Of a stretch of DNA of 64,000 nt, positions 15,401 through 25,900 are shown piece after piece. Source of the DNA: Strix aluco (Eukaryota > Chordata > Aves > Strigiformes > Strigidae). The stretch is from positions 248,001 to 312,000 of the forward strand of contig NW_027436632.1 in assembly GCF_031877795.1 (NCBI RefSeq), read 5' to 3'. The notes beneath the pieces are model-generated. The model worked only from the letters and a program-made list of their open reading frames with translations. It was not told the origin of the DNA and did no database searches. A program made the position numbers and the translations under genes. The first letter of the stretch is position 1, and each line of letters begins with the position of its first letter.

Positions 15401-15619
15401 TTGATGAAAAGACTAAGCTTATTAAAAAATATCCAAACAATGCAAACGTTAAAGCTTTCTTACCTGGCTTGTGTCCGAGTCTGAAGAAACCAAAGAAAAA
15501 TCACCAGAGAGATCTGTTTTAAGGTCTTCCACACTTACTGGCCCTGTTCTTTGAAGTGGCTCAGCACTAGCAATATAGGATGGTCTGAAAAATTCCTCTT
15601 TATCCAAATTTGGTTCCAT
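228..15619 (-). CDS. KIF20B: KIF20B, kinesin-6 motor (5' part, 15 coding exons)
   Basis: Kinesin-6 family plus-end motor (also called MPHOSPH1), acting at the central spindle and midbody in late mitosis and in neuronal polarity. Fifteen exons join in phase into 737 codons plus one base. Motor landmarks run in order: P-loop GVTNAGKT (residues about 152-159), switch I NTFSSRSH (336-343), switch II DLAGSER (371-377) and the microtubule-binding stretch PFRESKLT (421-428). The long insert between P-loop and switch I (about 164-300) is typical of kinesin-6. After about residue 470 comes an acidic linker, then heptad-rich coiled coil. Similarity to mammalian KIF20B is clear along the whole length, including the IDSLQND and DPQEA segments of the longer mammalian isoform. 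The remaining coiled coil and tail lie beyond position 1. The start is the ATG at 15619, one base after a good acceptor. KIF20A was considered, but the insert and linker fit KIF20B. Confidence 0.95.
1431..1581 (-). CDS. KIF20B: KIF20B coding exon 14
   Basis: 151 nt, acceptor phase 2, donor phase 0. The acceptor cctactatag is clear. The donor is gtatta at 1425-1430; it is weak, but it is the choice that restores phase 0 for the next exon. It encodes [19 protein letters not shown], the coiled-coil counterpart of the mammalian segment. An alternative donor at 1445-1450 would break phase. Confidence 0.8.
1945..1971. repeat. (CA)n microsatellite
   Basis: About 13 uninterrupted AC units in a KIF20B intron. 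Confidence 0.95.
2175..2314 (-). CDS. KIF20B: KIF20B coding exon 13
   Basis: 140 nt, phase 0 to 2, bounded by attctag and gtaagt. It encodes [19 protein letters not shown] followed by a REEVMQEF helix, matching the first long helix after the motor domain. Confidence 0.93.
3069..3314 (-). CDS. KIF20B: KIF20B coding exon 12 (acidic linker)
   Basis: 246 nt, phase 0 on both sides. The correct acceptor is ttctgggtag just before GTTTTAGCT. It gives VLAMDT, which aligns with the family VCVPDT after the neck. A second AG seven bases on would be out of phase. The exon holds the SLEDVIEDD acidic patch between motor and coiled coil. Donor is gtatgt. Confidence 0.9.
4298..4460 (-). CDS. KIF20B: KIF20B coding exon 11 (end of motor domain)
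   Basis: 163 nt, acceptor phase 2, donor phase 0 (gtaagt). It encodes [19 protein letters not shown], the conserved loop 12/alpha-5 microtubule-binding element, and [15 protein letters not shown], the last strand and helix of the motor core. Confidence 0.95.
6261..6407 (-). CDS. KIF20B: KIF20B coding exon 10 (switch II)
   Basis: 147 nt, phase 2 in and out. It encodes [11 protein letters not shown] (switch II, nucleotide sensing) and [15 protein letters not shown], both hallmark kinesin motifs. Acceptor ctgttttcag and donor gtaagt are near consensus. Confidence 0.96.
6917..6988 (-). CDS. KIF20B: KIF20B coding exon 9
   Basis: 72 nt. It completes the SRSH of switch I and encodes [13 protein letters not shown], a core beta strand of the motor. 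Acceptor is ttccttttag, donor gtaagt. Confidence 0.94.
7436..7547 (-). CDS. KIF20B: KIF20B coding exon 8 (switch I)
   Basis: 112 nt, acceptor phase 1, donor phase 2 (gtgaga). It encodes [19 protein letters not shown] and then KLNTFSSR, the first part of switch I. The motif is finished by exon 9, which confirms the junction. Confidence 0.95.
7973..7996. repeat. poly(A) tract
   Basis: 24 A residues in a KIF20B intron. A similar 19-base run is at 14261-14279, just downstream of the P-loop exon on the gene strand. Confidence 0.9.
9001..9195 (-). CDS. KIF20B: KIF20B coding exon 7
   Basis: 195 nt, phase 1 to 1. It encodes [20 protein letters not shown] (kinesin alpha-3 region, conserved EIYNE) and [13 protein letters not shown]. 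Acceptor is tacttgacag, donor gtgatt. Confidence 0.95.
9845..9893 (-). CDS. KIF20B: KIF20B coding exon 6 (micro-exon)
   Basis: 49 nt, phase 0 to 1. It encodes a hydrophilic [16 protein letters not shown] loop in the kinesin-6 insert. It was chosen because acceptor cttttgtag, donor gtatgt and both phases join exons 5 and 7 without a stop. The sequence is poorly conserved, as expected for this loop. Confidence 0.75.
11908..12086 (-). CDS. KIF20B: KIF20B coding exon 5
   Basis: Encodes [37 protein letters not shown] and a K/E-rich end, typical of the family. The donor is gtagag. The acceptor is odd: by homology the exon should start six bases earlier, at GGACAG, but the dinucleotide there is AC. 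The nearest AG gives an in-frame exon lacking two codons (Gly-Thr). The start used here is that shifted acceptor. Confidence 0.85.
12087..14313 (-). other. KIF20B intron, no recognised feature
   Basis: 2.2-kb AT-rich intron between the P-loop exon and the next exon. I see no exon-like or mobile-element sequence. The other introns above 300 bp (496-1430, 1582-2174, 2315-3068, 3315-4297, 4461-6260, 6408-6916, 6989-7435, 7548-9000, 9196-9844, 9894-11907, 14972-15463, 15621-18082) likewise hold only short A- or CA-runs. Confidence 0.6.
14314..14452 (-). CDS. KIF20B: KIF20B coding exon 4 (P-loop)
   Basis: 139 nt, phase 0 to 1. It encodes [14 protein letters not shown] and [17 protein letters not shown], the ATP-binding P-loop of the motor. 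Acceptor is aatgctcag, donor gtataa. Confidence 0.96.
14651..14758 (-). CDS. KIF20B: KIF20B coding exon 3
   Basis: 108 nt, phase 0 both sides. It encodes [20 protein letters not shown] and [16 protein letters not shown], matching the strands before the P-loop. Acceptor is ttttaatag, donor gtaaat. Confidence 0.92.
14885..14971 (-). CDS. KIF20B: KIF20B coding exon 2
   Basis: 87 nt, phase 0 both sides. It encodes [17 protein letters not shown], the first conserved motor strand (the RIRP motif). Acceptor is ttatttaag, donor gtgtga. Confidence 0.93.
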
Positions 15620-15620
15620 C
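15464..15620 (-). CDS. KIF20B: KIF20B coding exon 1 (start codon)
   Basis: The exon begins one base before the ATG at 15619-15617 and encodes 52 residues, starting [15 protein letters not shown]. The RPSY, DLS and FSLV stretches match the mammalian N terminus. Acceptor is ttatctcgcag, donor gtaaga at 15458-15463. A longer frame upstream runs through the intron and is ignored. Confidence 0.93.
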
Positions 15621-18082
15621 CTGCGAGATAAAATAAAATCCTTCTTTTGTTTTCTGATCACATAACATAGAGCTTCTGAAGTCTCTTATATAAGACAAGC
15701 CAATTTGAAACTGATAGCTGCAGTTTCTTTAAGGAGAAAGCTTTCTTTATCCTATTCAAAATTTACACAGCAAGTTTCTGATAGCTGTGGAGAGGGTCTG
15801 CAATGGAGTTCACATCACGATGAAACAAGACCAGCCATTCTTCTTTCAATGCAAAGCAACTGTTTACGAGGGAAAAAGCCTTACACATATACCACAACCT
15901 TGCTAAAACCCATGTTTGACAAGGAAGATAGAATTAAAAAATAAAAACACCAAACAATCATATTGTTCCACATCCGTTTCTCCATCATCCCATTATTGTG
16001 TCCATTTAGAATAAAAGTTCATTGCAAGAGTAACCCAGACTTCATGGTTATCTCTGCAGGACCTGATAAATAATTGGTATTATAAATATAACACAATGTA
16101 GCTTAATGCATGACAGAGTTCAGAAAAATTCTGAAGACTAGCATATAGTTTTAGCTATTAAGGGGACACTAGAAAATTAGACCTCATGCCAGAGGGCAAG
16201 TTACAGAATTGCTTTTTAGTAACTTTTTCAGTCATTTTATAGATCAGCAATTCATTTATTAATCCAAAATTTAATGATTTTTGTGCATCTCAGAATCTGG
16301 GCAGTGAAAATTTGCTATAGAAAATGAAAGTAAATTGATTCAGCGTTGATAGTAGACAGGTAGATTTCAAAATAATCTTTAAAAAGTGCATTTTATTTCA
16401 AAATATTAGCGTATTTTGTCTGCCCTTCACTCTCCAGTTGCTTTTTCCTGTGATGTTACAGACGTGGCTTGGCAGCTTTTGTTATGAATTAAGTTTAACT
16501 CATTGGGCTCACAGACTATGACAGCAACTCACTGGGCTCATAGACTATGGCAGCAAGCATTCCAGCAATTAGACATCTACCACATGGTCTCCTACAGTTT
16601 TGAAGCTTTGGACATGATGAGTCAATGGTCTAATACTACATTCCCATGTCTATGCTACAGCCACGTATATATTTTTTGTCTCTAAATACTAATGGAGAAC
16701 ACACAGCATTCATTAAAACAGTGGACAGACCAGGGCTGGTTCAGAAAAGGTGTTGCCTATTAAGCAGTCGTAATATTTTTGTTCCGCCCAGCAAAAAATC
16801 TGAAATATGCCAGCACTTTGGTGTCAAAACATTTAACAGTTCAGCCTGACTATCTAGCTTGTAAAAGGCAGATACAAGGCTTCATGAAGCCAGACAAACT
16901 TCACCAAGAGGCAAATGAGGCAAAGCTATACATAAACTAAGCAGCAATGTTTAGTTTAATCTACAGTTCTTATTTTGTCAGACAACTATATGAAAACCAG
17001 GAAAAACTTGGCCTGAAATACTGACAAAGCTTGAACAAACACCAAGTTGGGAATAAGCTACTACTGGAAAGAAACATACCTGTGCTGTCACGATCTAGAA
17101 GTCTTCCTCATCAAAGTCACAGGGCAAAACTCTTACCAGACCTTGACAGGAAACATAGTTGTTAGGTAACTGACAGTTTAGTTGTTTTAAATATAAGCTT
17201 ATTTTAAAGTGTGATTTGTCGAGATTATGCTCTCACTCTGTGCTTTTTTACCTAAGGGGCAAAATACAAACATTAAGCTATGTATGTAAAGCTGGAATTC
17301 AAAGCATTCATATGAGCCCAGCATTCAGATAAGTCAGGTTGAACCACTAATAGCATGTAAAACACAAGATGCAAACTGTCCATCTGTCTGCACATTGTGT
17401 CATACAGCACTGTAATTACCTTAGATGTTCTGGGGCAAACAGGCATACTGCCCGGCTGTAGCCTCTAAATGTTACTTGTATACTGGGATACATTATTGTA
17501 ATTCTGCTTATCGTGACAACAGAGTTTAGAGCTGCAGACACCTTAAGAGAAGGGTATCCAGAATGGCACACAAAGCAAAACCTGGTCACGGTACACACAC
17601 AACCTGTAGCACTGTCAGACAGCACAAGGGTTGAAAAGGCTCCAAACCTCACAGCTGGCAGCTTATAAAGAAACATAACGCATCCGTACTTACACTTTAA
17701 AAAATTTAAAAGAAAAGTTTTCCTCCAGCAATTACCAATCTCTCACTGCAAGGCTTCGCAGTGTTGTCCCGTTCTTACGGGACACTGTCGCATGGCCTGG
17801 TCATAGCCCTGGACGCTACCCGTGACTTGCACGCCCCTCAGCAGTACCTAAAAGTTTTCACACACACATCCCCCGCTCCACAAGTTTTCACCCACCGTAG
17901 TGCCAGGGGAGAAGCGAGGGGAAGAGGCCTCAGCACCGCCTGCCACGCAGACCCCTCAGCACCGCCCGCCACGCAGACCCCCCAGCACCGCTTCCCAGCT
18001 CCGCGACCCCGAGGTCGAAACCGCCGCCTCCTTCCCTCCTCTAGCGAGCGGCCGGCAGCCCGACAGCCCCACAACCCCTTAC

Positions 18083-18210
18083 CGGAGAGCGCACGGCAGG
18101 CTGAGCGAGCCCAGCCACCAACCTCCGCCAGGCGAGAGCCGCTCGGCTCTGCTGAGCGGCCCTAGCAACCGTTGCGACTCACCAACAAAACTAACAGGCA
18201 CGGCCGCGAT
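18083..18210 (-). other. KIF20B: KIF20B noncoding first exon (predicted)
   Basis: A strong donor (CTCTCCG then gtaagg, 18077-18082) in the CpG island fits a 5'-UTR exon joining the acceptor at 15621. Its 5' end is set only approximately, just downstream of the CHR/CCAAT cluster. Another donor-like site at about 17085-17091 could mark an alternative leader exon. Confidence 0.5.
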
Positions 18211-18214
18211 TCTT

Positions 18215-18230
18215 TTCAAATCTGACCAAT
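18215..18230 (-). promoter_or_regulatory. CHR-like element and CCAAT box, KIF20B promoter
   Basis: Read on the minus strand this is ATTGG-tcaga-TTTGAA: an inverted CCAAT box (18226-18230) five bases from a TTTGAA cell-cycle homology region (18215-18220). CHR plus NF-Y sites are the established signature of G2/M genes controlled by MuvB/DREAM, which suits a mitotic kinesin. The binding itself is inferred. Confidence 0.55.
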
Positions 18231-18297
18231 GGCAGAGCTCGGCGCCGTCACGCGACCGCCGGCGAGGGAGGGCGGACGTTGCCGCGGCGAAAGGCTC

Positions 18298-18312
18298 GGC
18301 GGGAAATGTAGT
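18298..18312 (-). promoter_or_regulatory. E2F-like / ZNF143-like site
   Basis: On the minus strand this reads ACTACATTTCCCGCC. It contains TTTCCCGC, an E2F consensus, preceded by ACTACA as in ZNF143 sites. It lies about 70 bp upstream of the CCAAT box. Confidence 0.45.
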
Positions 18313-18509
18313 CTGGGGGGGGCACGCGGCGGGGCCGGGCCGGGCCGGGCCCGGGCCGGGCAGCCCGGCTGGCGGTGCGGGGGGGAGGTTTCCTCTGAGG
18401 CGGCGGCTGGGCTTCGCAGTGGGGGCGCGCTGCGCTGCGAGGGGTGTTCTCTGAGGCTTCTGTGTTGCAGGCACCCAGAGTATGGAAATGTATGGATTTA
18501 GGTAACAAA

Positions 18510-20650
18510 AATCACCATAAGTTTCTCTTTAGACTCAGACAGGAATTCTTTGAACTTTAATAAAGAATGTCTGCCTGTTTTAAATTGAAATAAAAGGAAA
18601 AGTAACTTGAAAGTAGTCAATAACTACCAAAACCAAACGTTTGTCTTTCATTTGAAGAAAATGCCAGCTAGTGCAAGCAATTCTGTAAAAGAATAATTCT
18701 ACACAGATCCTGTATCAGCTGCTTTGATGAGGTTGTCTTTAAGATTATATCCCATCTTTCGTTAAACAGAGGTTGTGTCGTATCAGTAAAAGATGTGTGC
18801 TTGATTTCAGTTCAGATGCAGGCCATGTTGCAAGAGTCGGTGTGTTTTAACAGCAGAAAGTGATGCGATTTTGGATTTGAAATTGCTTGCCAAACAAAAC
18901 CGAAAAGCTCTTGTAGACATTCTTTAAGACTTAGGCTAACTTTTTAAAAAGTATTTTAGTTTCTATCCTGAACAGAACAGTGAATTCAAACTACTGAACT
19001 AACCTAATGCCAAACCACCTTTTTCATACCAGGAAGGGACTGAGAATGGTTCTCAAATAAAGGGGAAAATTAGCTCCTGCGAGCAAACCTGAAAGTTGTT
19101 CTCTTCTACTTGTTGAAAAGGAAAACTGAAGATCTTCTCGGAATATTTTTCAAGGTATATTCCTAAAAATGTTGGGTGCTGTTTTCTGCAGAACTTGGGG
19201 CATAACAAAGCTCATAGTACAAGCAGTATTTTGGTTTTGTTTGAATATTAGATTTCTGAAACTGATTTTAAAATACTGCACATGCTGCGTAATTTAAACT
19301 AGTATCTCAAAGGACTACCATCAACATACTAAAAGAGCAAAACACAATCTAACATGTGCTCCTAGCCTCACACAAACCATGATAAAGAAAACATTACATC
19401 AGCATAACCAACCCAGCCTGTTTTGGAGTGGGAGATGATGAAACTCTATCTATGTAAATAACCTATATGGCTTTTCACCAATTCTCCTTAAAGTAGTTTG
19501 TGCAAGGACAGCCAGTTGCAACAAAAATATCTGCTGCCAAAAGTGTTAACTCATTAGCTCCTGAAATTTGATTATGTTTCTTTTTAAGTCCTCTATAACT
19601 TGTGGAGCAAGGTTGCCACTCTGCAAGGGGAAAAGATTTTTTTTATGAATTACTTGTTACAGCTCTCATCATTACCCTTAGAAACTTATGCTCCTTATAT
19701 TTGGGACAGGATTGAAAAGTTGTGGATAGTCTCCTCATCAGAGTGATGAGATGATGCCCTCTGAGACAGCGTATCTCGGGTAGCTTTTACACTGCTGTCA
19801 GAAGAAATTAGAGACACAGTCAACACTTCTGGGACTTGGCCCAGCATCCTTCAGCACATCTGAGCAGCAGCCAAACCAGAACTGGCTTCAGCGTCTTTGT
19901 ACTCAACTCATCTTCCCCGGGGAACTGACAAAGCACTTCAGTTTCCCCTCAGCACTCCTGGTTCTGCTGCGCTTCCCTGTGCCCTGACAGCGCTGCCTTC
20001 CCATCCTGGTTGGAGGAGAGTCCTTCTTCTGCAGGGCTTGTTTGGAGCTGACTGGCAGGAAAGCTCCCGTTCCTTGTCACAGAGGTGCCTTGGAGGAAAA
20101 TGGTGTGCTGCGTTACCTTCTTGGTAGTCTGCCATATCAGCCCCTTTTCACCTGTCTTTCAGGGCAGTGCGTGTCATTGATCTTGTGATTTGCACAGTCC
20201 TGTGGGTGCATTTCACACTGCCTTTAATTTGAACCTATATAGTGGTACCCTCGTTGGCCCCGTGCCATCAGTTGCCTTCAGGTGACATTATTTCTAAGTC
20301 ATATACAGCTGATTTTGTGAACTCATGACTTTGCAGGCTGTTGATTTGTGCATTCTTCTTTACTGATATAGGTATATTTTCCTTTATGTCTTTTAAGCAA
20401 TAAGCTGCTTCTTCAGTCTCACATTTCCCAGTTCATCCAATATATTTTTTCCACAGCTGACTTTCAATTCTTCAACTATTTGCTTGTTTCCTGCTCAAGA
20501 TTAGCTTTAAAGGCACAAACTTAAGAGAAAAATGACTTGAGTTTGTCCGTGTAATTGTTGTGCATCAGCGTGCATACGTTCAAGCCTTCCCTTGAACCGA
20601 GGGGCGCAGAGGCAGTCACTGGCAAGCAGACGATATTCACGTTGCGGTCC
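18510..20650. other. intergenic, nothing recognised
   Basis: AT-rich spacer between the two CpG islands. Short frames are present but none has splice signals or a recognisable family. Confidence 0.5.
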
Positions 20651-20699
20651 GGTGTCAGTCGGCCAGCACAGCGTCTCTTCCTTCAAAGGGACCTGAACT

Positions 20700-21200
20700 T
20701 ACGTCAAATTAACGACGGGAGACAAGGTGACGGAGCCCGGAGCGCGAGGCCCGCCGTAACGTCCAGCCGTAGCACCTCGGCCCCACCGTCAAGGCCCCAC
20801 CAGCCCCGCTGGCCCGGCAGCGCTGGCGGAAGCCGCCTCGGCGCGAAGCGAGGCCACAGACCACCCGCCGCCGCCCCGACCCCGCCGGGCCCTCGCACCC
20901 AGCCCCGGCAGAAGGCGCCCGGCCTGGGGGCTGCCACGGGCGCTCCCCAGCTCGGGAGGCGTCACCCCGGGGGCAGGTGACGGCGTCGAGGCCCGGGAGA
21001 TCCGAGCGGGGCTGGGCGTCCCCGGCCGGGAGCAGGCGGGGTCCGGCCCTGCAGGGTGGGGGGCGGCTGGCTGGAGCCCCGCGGCGGTGTGGGGCCGGAG
21101 CCGCAGCCGTCCCCGGCGGTATCTGTAGTCGGGGCCCTTTCCCCAGGGGCAGGGGCTTTCTGCCAGCCGCCGGCCTCCAAGTGCTGCGGCTGTTTCGTGG
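20700..21200 (+). promoter_or_regulatory. CpG island 2, putative promoter of an unassigned gene
   Basis: Dense CpG and G+C over about 0.5 kb, separate from the KIF20B island. It lies 1.6 kb upstream of a well-formed plus-strand coding exon and is the natural promoter candidate for it. Several donor-like GTs occur (for example at 20725, 20976 and 21511), so the first-exon boundary cannot be fixed. Confidence 0.6.
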
Positions 21201-22383
21201 GTAATTTGGTTAACTGAGTAATTGCGGGAGTTCGGGCAGGGTGGGAGGAAGGAGTTGGCGGATGGTCATGAGGCCGCTCCCTTGAGGTGCTCTGGAAGCA
21301 TAAAATACAGTCTGGAAAATGAATCCCAGACCCACCGGCAAAGAGGGGGCTTGAGCAGCACATGGCAGTGTGAAATAGCCAGCCGGGGGCCTGGGGAGGA
21401 AGGAGGGGATCGCTGATGGGCTGCTGGAGGCAAGCCATAGCGCCTGGTGCTGGACTCGGGCCTTGACACTTGGCCTCTGGCGGCTTCCCAGCGCCAGGGC
21501 TGGCTGCTGTGGCAAGTAAGGTGTTGGGGTTGCCTGTTGCCCTGTGGTCGTTTAAAGTCATTCACTGAGAAGAGAAGAGACAGGGAGCTCACAGCTGGAG
21601 GCATGGTTGTGTTAAGGCATGTTTAGGTACTGCTGCATGTGTGCTTTTCATAGATGCATTGAGGCCACCTGGTCCCATGACAGGGTTTTGTGTTATAAAA
21701 ATGTGCTACATGTGCTCAGCATATAATTTTCAAATCTTCATAGCTTCATTTGAAAGCATGTACATGGCAAACATAGTATTACTCCTTGAGCAGGAGCTGT
21801 ATTGTTTTGTATTGTATAGAAGAACTATATTTACTAAGATGTATGTTGTTCAATTTGAATAACTCAAGACTTAGTCCTTGGAAAGAGTGCAACTGAGACA
21901 AAAAAGCTATTGCTGTTTCTCCCTCCACCCTGGTTATTCATTCTACCCTTTGATTTATTGCATAATTCTCTGATGAGCTAAAGAGATCATTTCAGCTTTA
22001 ACCAACCTTTTAATCTTGTAATTAAACCAAATAGTTTCAAAATCGATTATTCTCTGCAATACGGTAATATAAATGATTACTGTTTTGAAGGTCAGATCTA
22101 GCATTTTGAAATCAGAAACTTCTATCTCTCATCAACAGGCTTAAAAATGTACCTGAAAACATAATTGTGTGTCTTGGATCATTACGCTTACCAAGTGTAT
22201 GAGTGTACTTAGGTTCTCAGGTCACTTTAATTCGAACAGCTCTTAAAGAAGCGTGTGTAACCAAGTGCCTCACAGTAATAGTGTTCTATACTGGCTCTGG
22301 CAACTAAAATAAGTGAATGGCTTGGATATTTTGAGGAATTAGTAATGCAGTTTTTTTCAGTATTAGTGTGCTGTATATTTTTT

Positions 22384-22415
22384 ACATCCATCCATCCATC
22401 CATCCATCCATCCAT
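22384..22415. repeat. (TCCA)n microsatellite
   Basis: About eight tandem CATC/TCCA tetramers. Confidence 0.95.
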
Positions 22416-22785
22416 TTAAATCTTTTGTTACTATGATTAGGAAGCTTTTCAAGGCAGGATCATTAGGGCCTTCCATTAGCGCAGTTGTACTCATGTTTGC
22501 CTAATACAGTGCATTCTTAACCTCACAGGAGCTTTTTAACATCATCACAGCATAAATGATGATAAAGTATGTTTCTTAAATGTTTCTGTGACATACCCTA
22601 CTCATTTAAACTGCCAATCTGGAGTAAAATTTAATAGACTCTCAAGATGAATAATAATTGAGAAATATTTTGTGTATGTATGTGCGTATATATATATTTA
22701 TATGTTTTACTACCAAAGGAAACTGAAGCTTTACTAACTGGAGGGGAAAAAAACCCAACTTTTATTTTTCTTCTGCGTTTTCTAG

Positions 22786-22962
22786 GGTCTTTCTGTAACT
22801 CTGGCACAGATGCTGTAAGACCACCAGTGATGGCTAAGTATTTTACTTCTTTATTGCTGAAAGGGGCTGAAGCATTTAGACAGGAGTTGGCTGATCAGGC
22901 CAAACAACACAGTATCACAGTAGTCAATGTAACAGCAAAAGTGGCCTCCGTTGGAGAAAATG
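22786..22962 (+). CDS. unassigned coding exon (start-codon exon)
   Basis: Clear acceptor (a pyrimidine run ending gttttctag at 22785), a start codon at 22830 in strong context (gtgATGG), 44 codons, and a good donor (aatg then gtaaga at 22963), leaving phase 1. The peptide begins MAKYFTSLLLKGAEAFRQEL and continues with a hydrophilic, Lys/Gln-rich, then Val-rich stretch ending VASVGEN. It has an amphipathic, basic N terminus that could be helical or mitochondrial-targeting. I do not recognise the family. The frame is also open upstream to the acceptor. A phase-compatible terminal exon at 25722-25837 is possible but weak. With the CpG island 1.6 kb upstream, it suggests a small plus-strand gene between KIF20B and PANK1. 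Confidence 0.5.
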
Positions 22963-25900
22963 GTAAGAACTGTTTTCACATTGTGACACAAGTATTTGTC
23001 CTGTAAATGTTTTGTCTGTTTGATTCATTTTGTTTGTCAGTGTCAATGTCTGATGCAATTTGTTGTCAAATGTCAAAACATTCAGTCTGTTTTGTCTGAC
23101 TGATTCATAGTCATGTAGCAAATAGCTTAGCTATCAGGTATTTAAGATACATGTTGTGAATAGTAAAACTATTGTTTAAAAAATATACGGTCAAAGGTTT
23201 TTTTGTGAAAGTGTATTTATACAAGAAAAGATGACTGCTCTTAAATTGCGTGCTGTCTTATTTTTAAGAAAAGTCTGCATAGATGGCTTTTCCGTAGAAC
23301 TGGTTGCTAAATATAGTTTCTGGGGCATTTGTGATGTGCCCCAGAAAATTAACTCCATCCCAGCCAGAGCCGGTACACTGTCTCACTTTGGGTTGTGATC
23401 ATGCTGAATCATGTAAACCAGGCATTTTTGAGTTACTGGTAATCACATAACTGAAAACCTTGCCATAGAAAGCACAAGCAGAAAGAGTGACGGTTGGTAT
23501 CAACTAGGTGTGTAATATTCTTCTCTCCTAGCCGACATTCTACTGATGTCTCAGGACATACTGTTAGAAATGGCTATACAGCTGGAATAATAAATCGAAT
23601 CCTGTACTTAGAGAAGTCAGTATGAGCTTTGCCGCTGTTTTCACACAGCCATCTTAGTTTTCCTATGGGTTTCAAGGTTACATCCTTTGGACATAAAAAT
23701 AGAGTGGTATGGTTAATGCAGAAGGACAGATACAGTACAGGAACACTGGCTACTTCAGAAAATGTTTTTTATATGTGCTGCTTATATTTCATGAAGGGTG
23801 TTTGAACTGTGTATCCAAATATTGTTTGGTTCCCTAAAATGTCCCCTTTTTTCTTTTTCTTTTTCTTTTTTTTTTTTTTAATTTCTAAACCTATGCCTAT
23901 GTTCTGCAAATATTTGCATAATGTCTTTTTATCTCTAAGTCTGGGACTAGGCCTGTTTTGCACTTTTTGCCATACATGATGTTAATTATTTTTTTTTGCA
24001 GACAGCATGTTAGCTTGAAACCTCCAGGTTAAGGGCTGGGCATGAATTCCAAATCTTACTAGTAAAACTATTTCTCTCCATGTGTTGTTGATTCTTTTTC
24101 AATCATCCACAGAGCTGTGTAAATACCAACATGGGTAACCATTATTTAAAGGTAAAAATCTCAGGATTGACTTTCCTGAAATGAAACATATGTTTGAATT
24201 TTATTTCAACTGAGGTTTCAGAAGTTTTATTTCAGTTCCGGGCTGCTTATGGAAATTCTTCATGGTGTAAGAAATTCAAGCTTTAATCCTTAGGATTACT
24301 TTTTTGAGAATACTGTTTCTTCTTTTGTAGTGTTATATAAAACAGAGGCTGTAAATAGCTGTCTAATGGTCCCAGAGCCCTCAGAACAGCCCAGAAAACT
24401 TTACCAAAGGCATTCTGTTGCTCGTTACATTCTCAACTGTTGCTGTCCTCTTACTAGAAGCTTAACAAGATAAATAAATTGGAACATGAAGTCAATACAT
24501 ATCTAGAGTCATGCCATTCTGAAATGGGGAAACTGGCCAAGATACCAAGATATATCTAAATAAATATCAGATATTTATCTGATAGCTGAAGAAACTGAAA
24601 GATCTCCACTAAAGGGGGGTGTGTGTGTACATATATATATATATATATATAGTTCTGTGTAGAAGCCAGAAGACTGGACACTTCTGTGTCTCAAAAATAT
24701 AAGGTGCCTCAAAAAGATGTGGTTCAAGAGTAAGAAGCTTACTGCTCATGTAACATGGGCTAAATCCAAGGAGCAGGATATGTTACAGTGCAGCCATTAC
24801 AGTATTTCAGTGTAGTATTACTCATCTTTCTGGCTCTGACACCCAAGACAGAGCTTCTTTTATCCTTGGCAAGTGTCAACTGTCTGTCTTGACCTCAGAA
24901 ACTAGTGCCATTCTCTGATGTTATGTACCATTCCTCGGAATGTCATCATGGTTTTGGGCACTCAGGGCTTCTCCTTGAACTTAAGTGAAGATGTGACTGG
25001 AGTGGGATAGTCATGCCACTGACCTTCAGATGTTTTAACTTGGGCTTCCTGTAGAGCCAGTGGTGAGAAATGCTCAGAATAGTTTCAGGCCTAAGTTAAA
25101 CTCTTGTTCTTTCCAGTTATGCTACATGGTACAGCTAAGCAATATAACCATAACCTGAATTGCCCCCTGGAGGAACCTTGCTTTCTAGCCGCTTAGTTTA
25201 GATGTTAAATTTAATGTCTAATATTGGGTAACACAGTTATCCTAAAGCATGATAAAAGGGCAAGGAATTAACATTTAGAAAACAAATTTCTTAACCAGTC
25301 ACATCTTTAAAGGACTTGAAAATAATGGCTCTTTGACAATAACAAATGGCCCAGGGCATTTCCTGTTTTGGTCTGAGCTCATCTTCCTTTTTTTTTCTTT
25401 TGTAAGCTTATGTTTTAGTAGTATTTCAGGCTGGCCATTGCCCATCCTGTAGGAAAAACAGAAGGCAGGGAGCTTAATACACACTAGACATCTGCCCTGC
25501 ATAGAATGAAGTCATACTCCTGAAAAGAAGAGCCTGTATTTGTGCCATGCGATGGGACTACAGTGTTCTTTGCAGTCCTTGAAGAGAAGCACAGTCTTCT
25601 TCCCTGAAAGTGCACCAGCAGATGAAAGATGATGAAAACTCATGAAGTCTCTGTTGCTTCTCAAAGGGTTGATTAATGAGCAGCTAGTTTTTTAAACATG
25701 TTTTTATACCATTATTTTCAGCCAAATCAGCAAGTAGATCCATGTGGCCAAACAGGTGCTGGGACAGCAGAAGAGCAGGCAGAAATGCTGGTGGGACAAA
25801 AGAGCAGGGCTGCTTCTCATCTATTAAGCAGTCTTAGATTGGCTAAATTGCTTCTGAAGTTGCATCTTTGGCAATTCTTCAGCAAGGAGTCAAATATGCA

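Larger units (their letters stand above)
17900..18460. promoter_or_regulatory. CpG island at the KIF20B 5' end
   Basis: Abrupt rise in G+C with dense CpG in otherwise AT-rich DNA, covering the predicted KIF20B first exon and upstream promoter. No TATA box is evident. The many long frames seen here on both strands are by-products of GC richness. Confidence 0.85.

Noticed and set aside
17761..18508. Long frames on both strands of the KIF20B CpG island
   Set aside because: Composition artefacts; no start context, splice structure or family.
20555..21604. Long frames around CpG island 2, including a 199-codon minus-strand frame
   Set aside because: Low-complexity Pro/Arg/Gly translations in several frames at once. 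Kept only as a promoter candidate.
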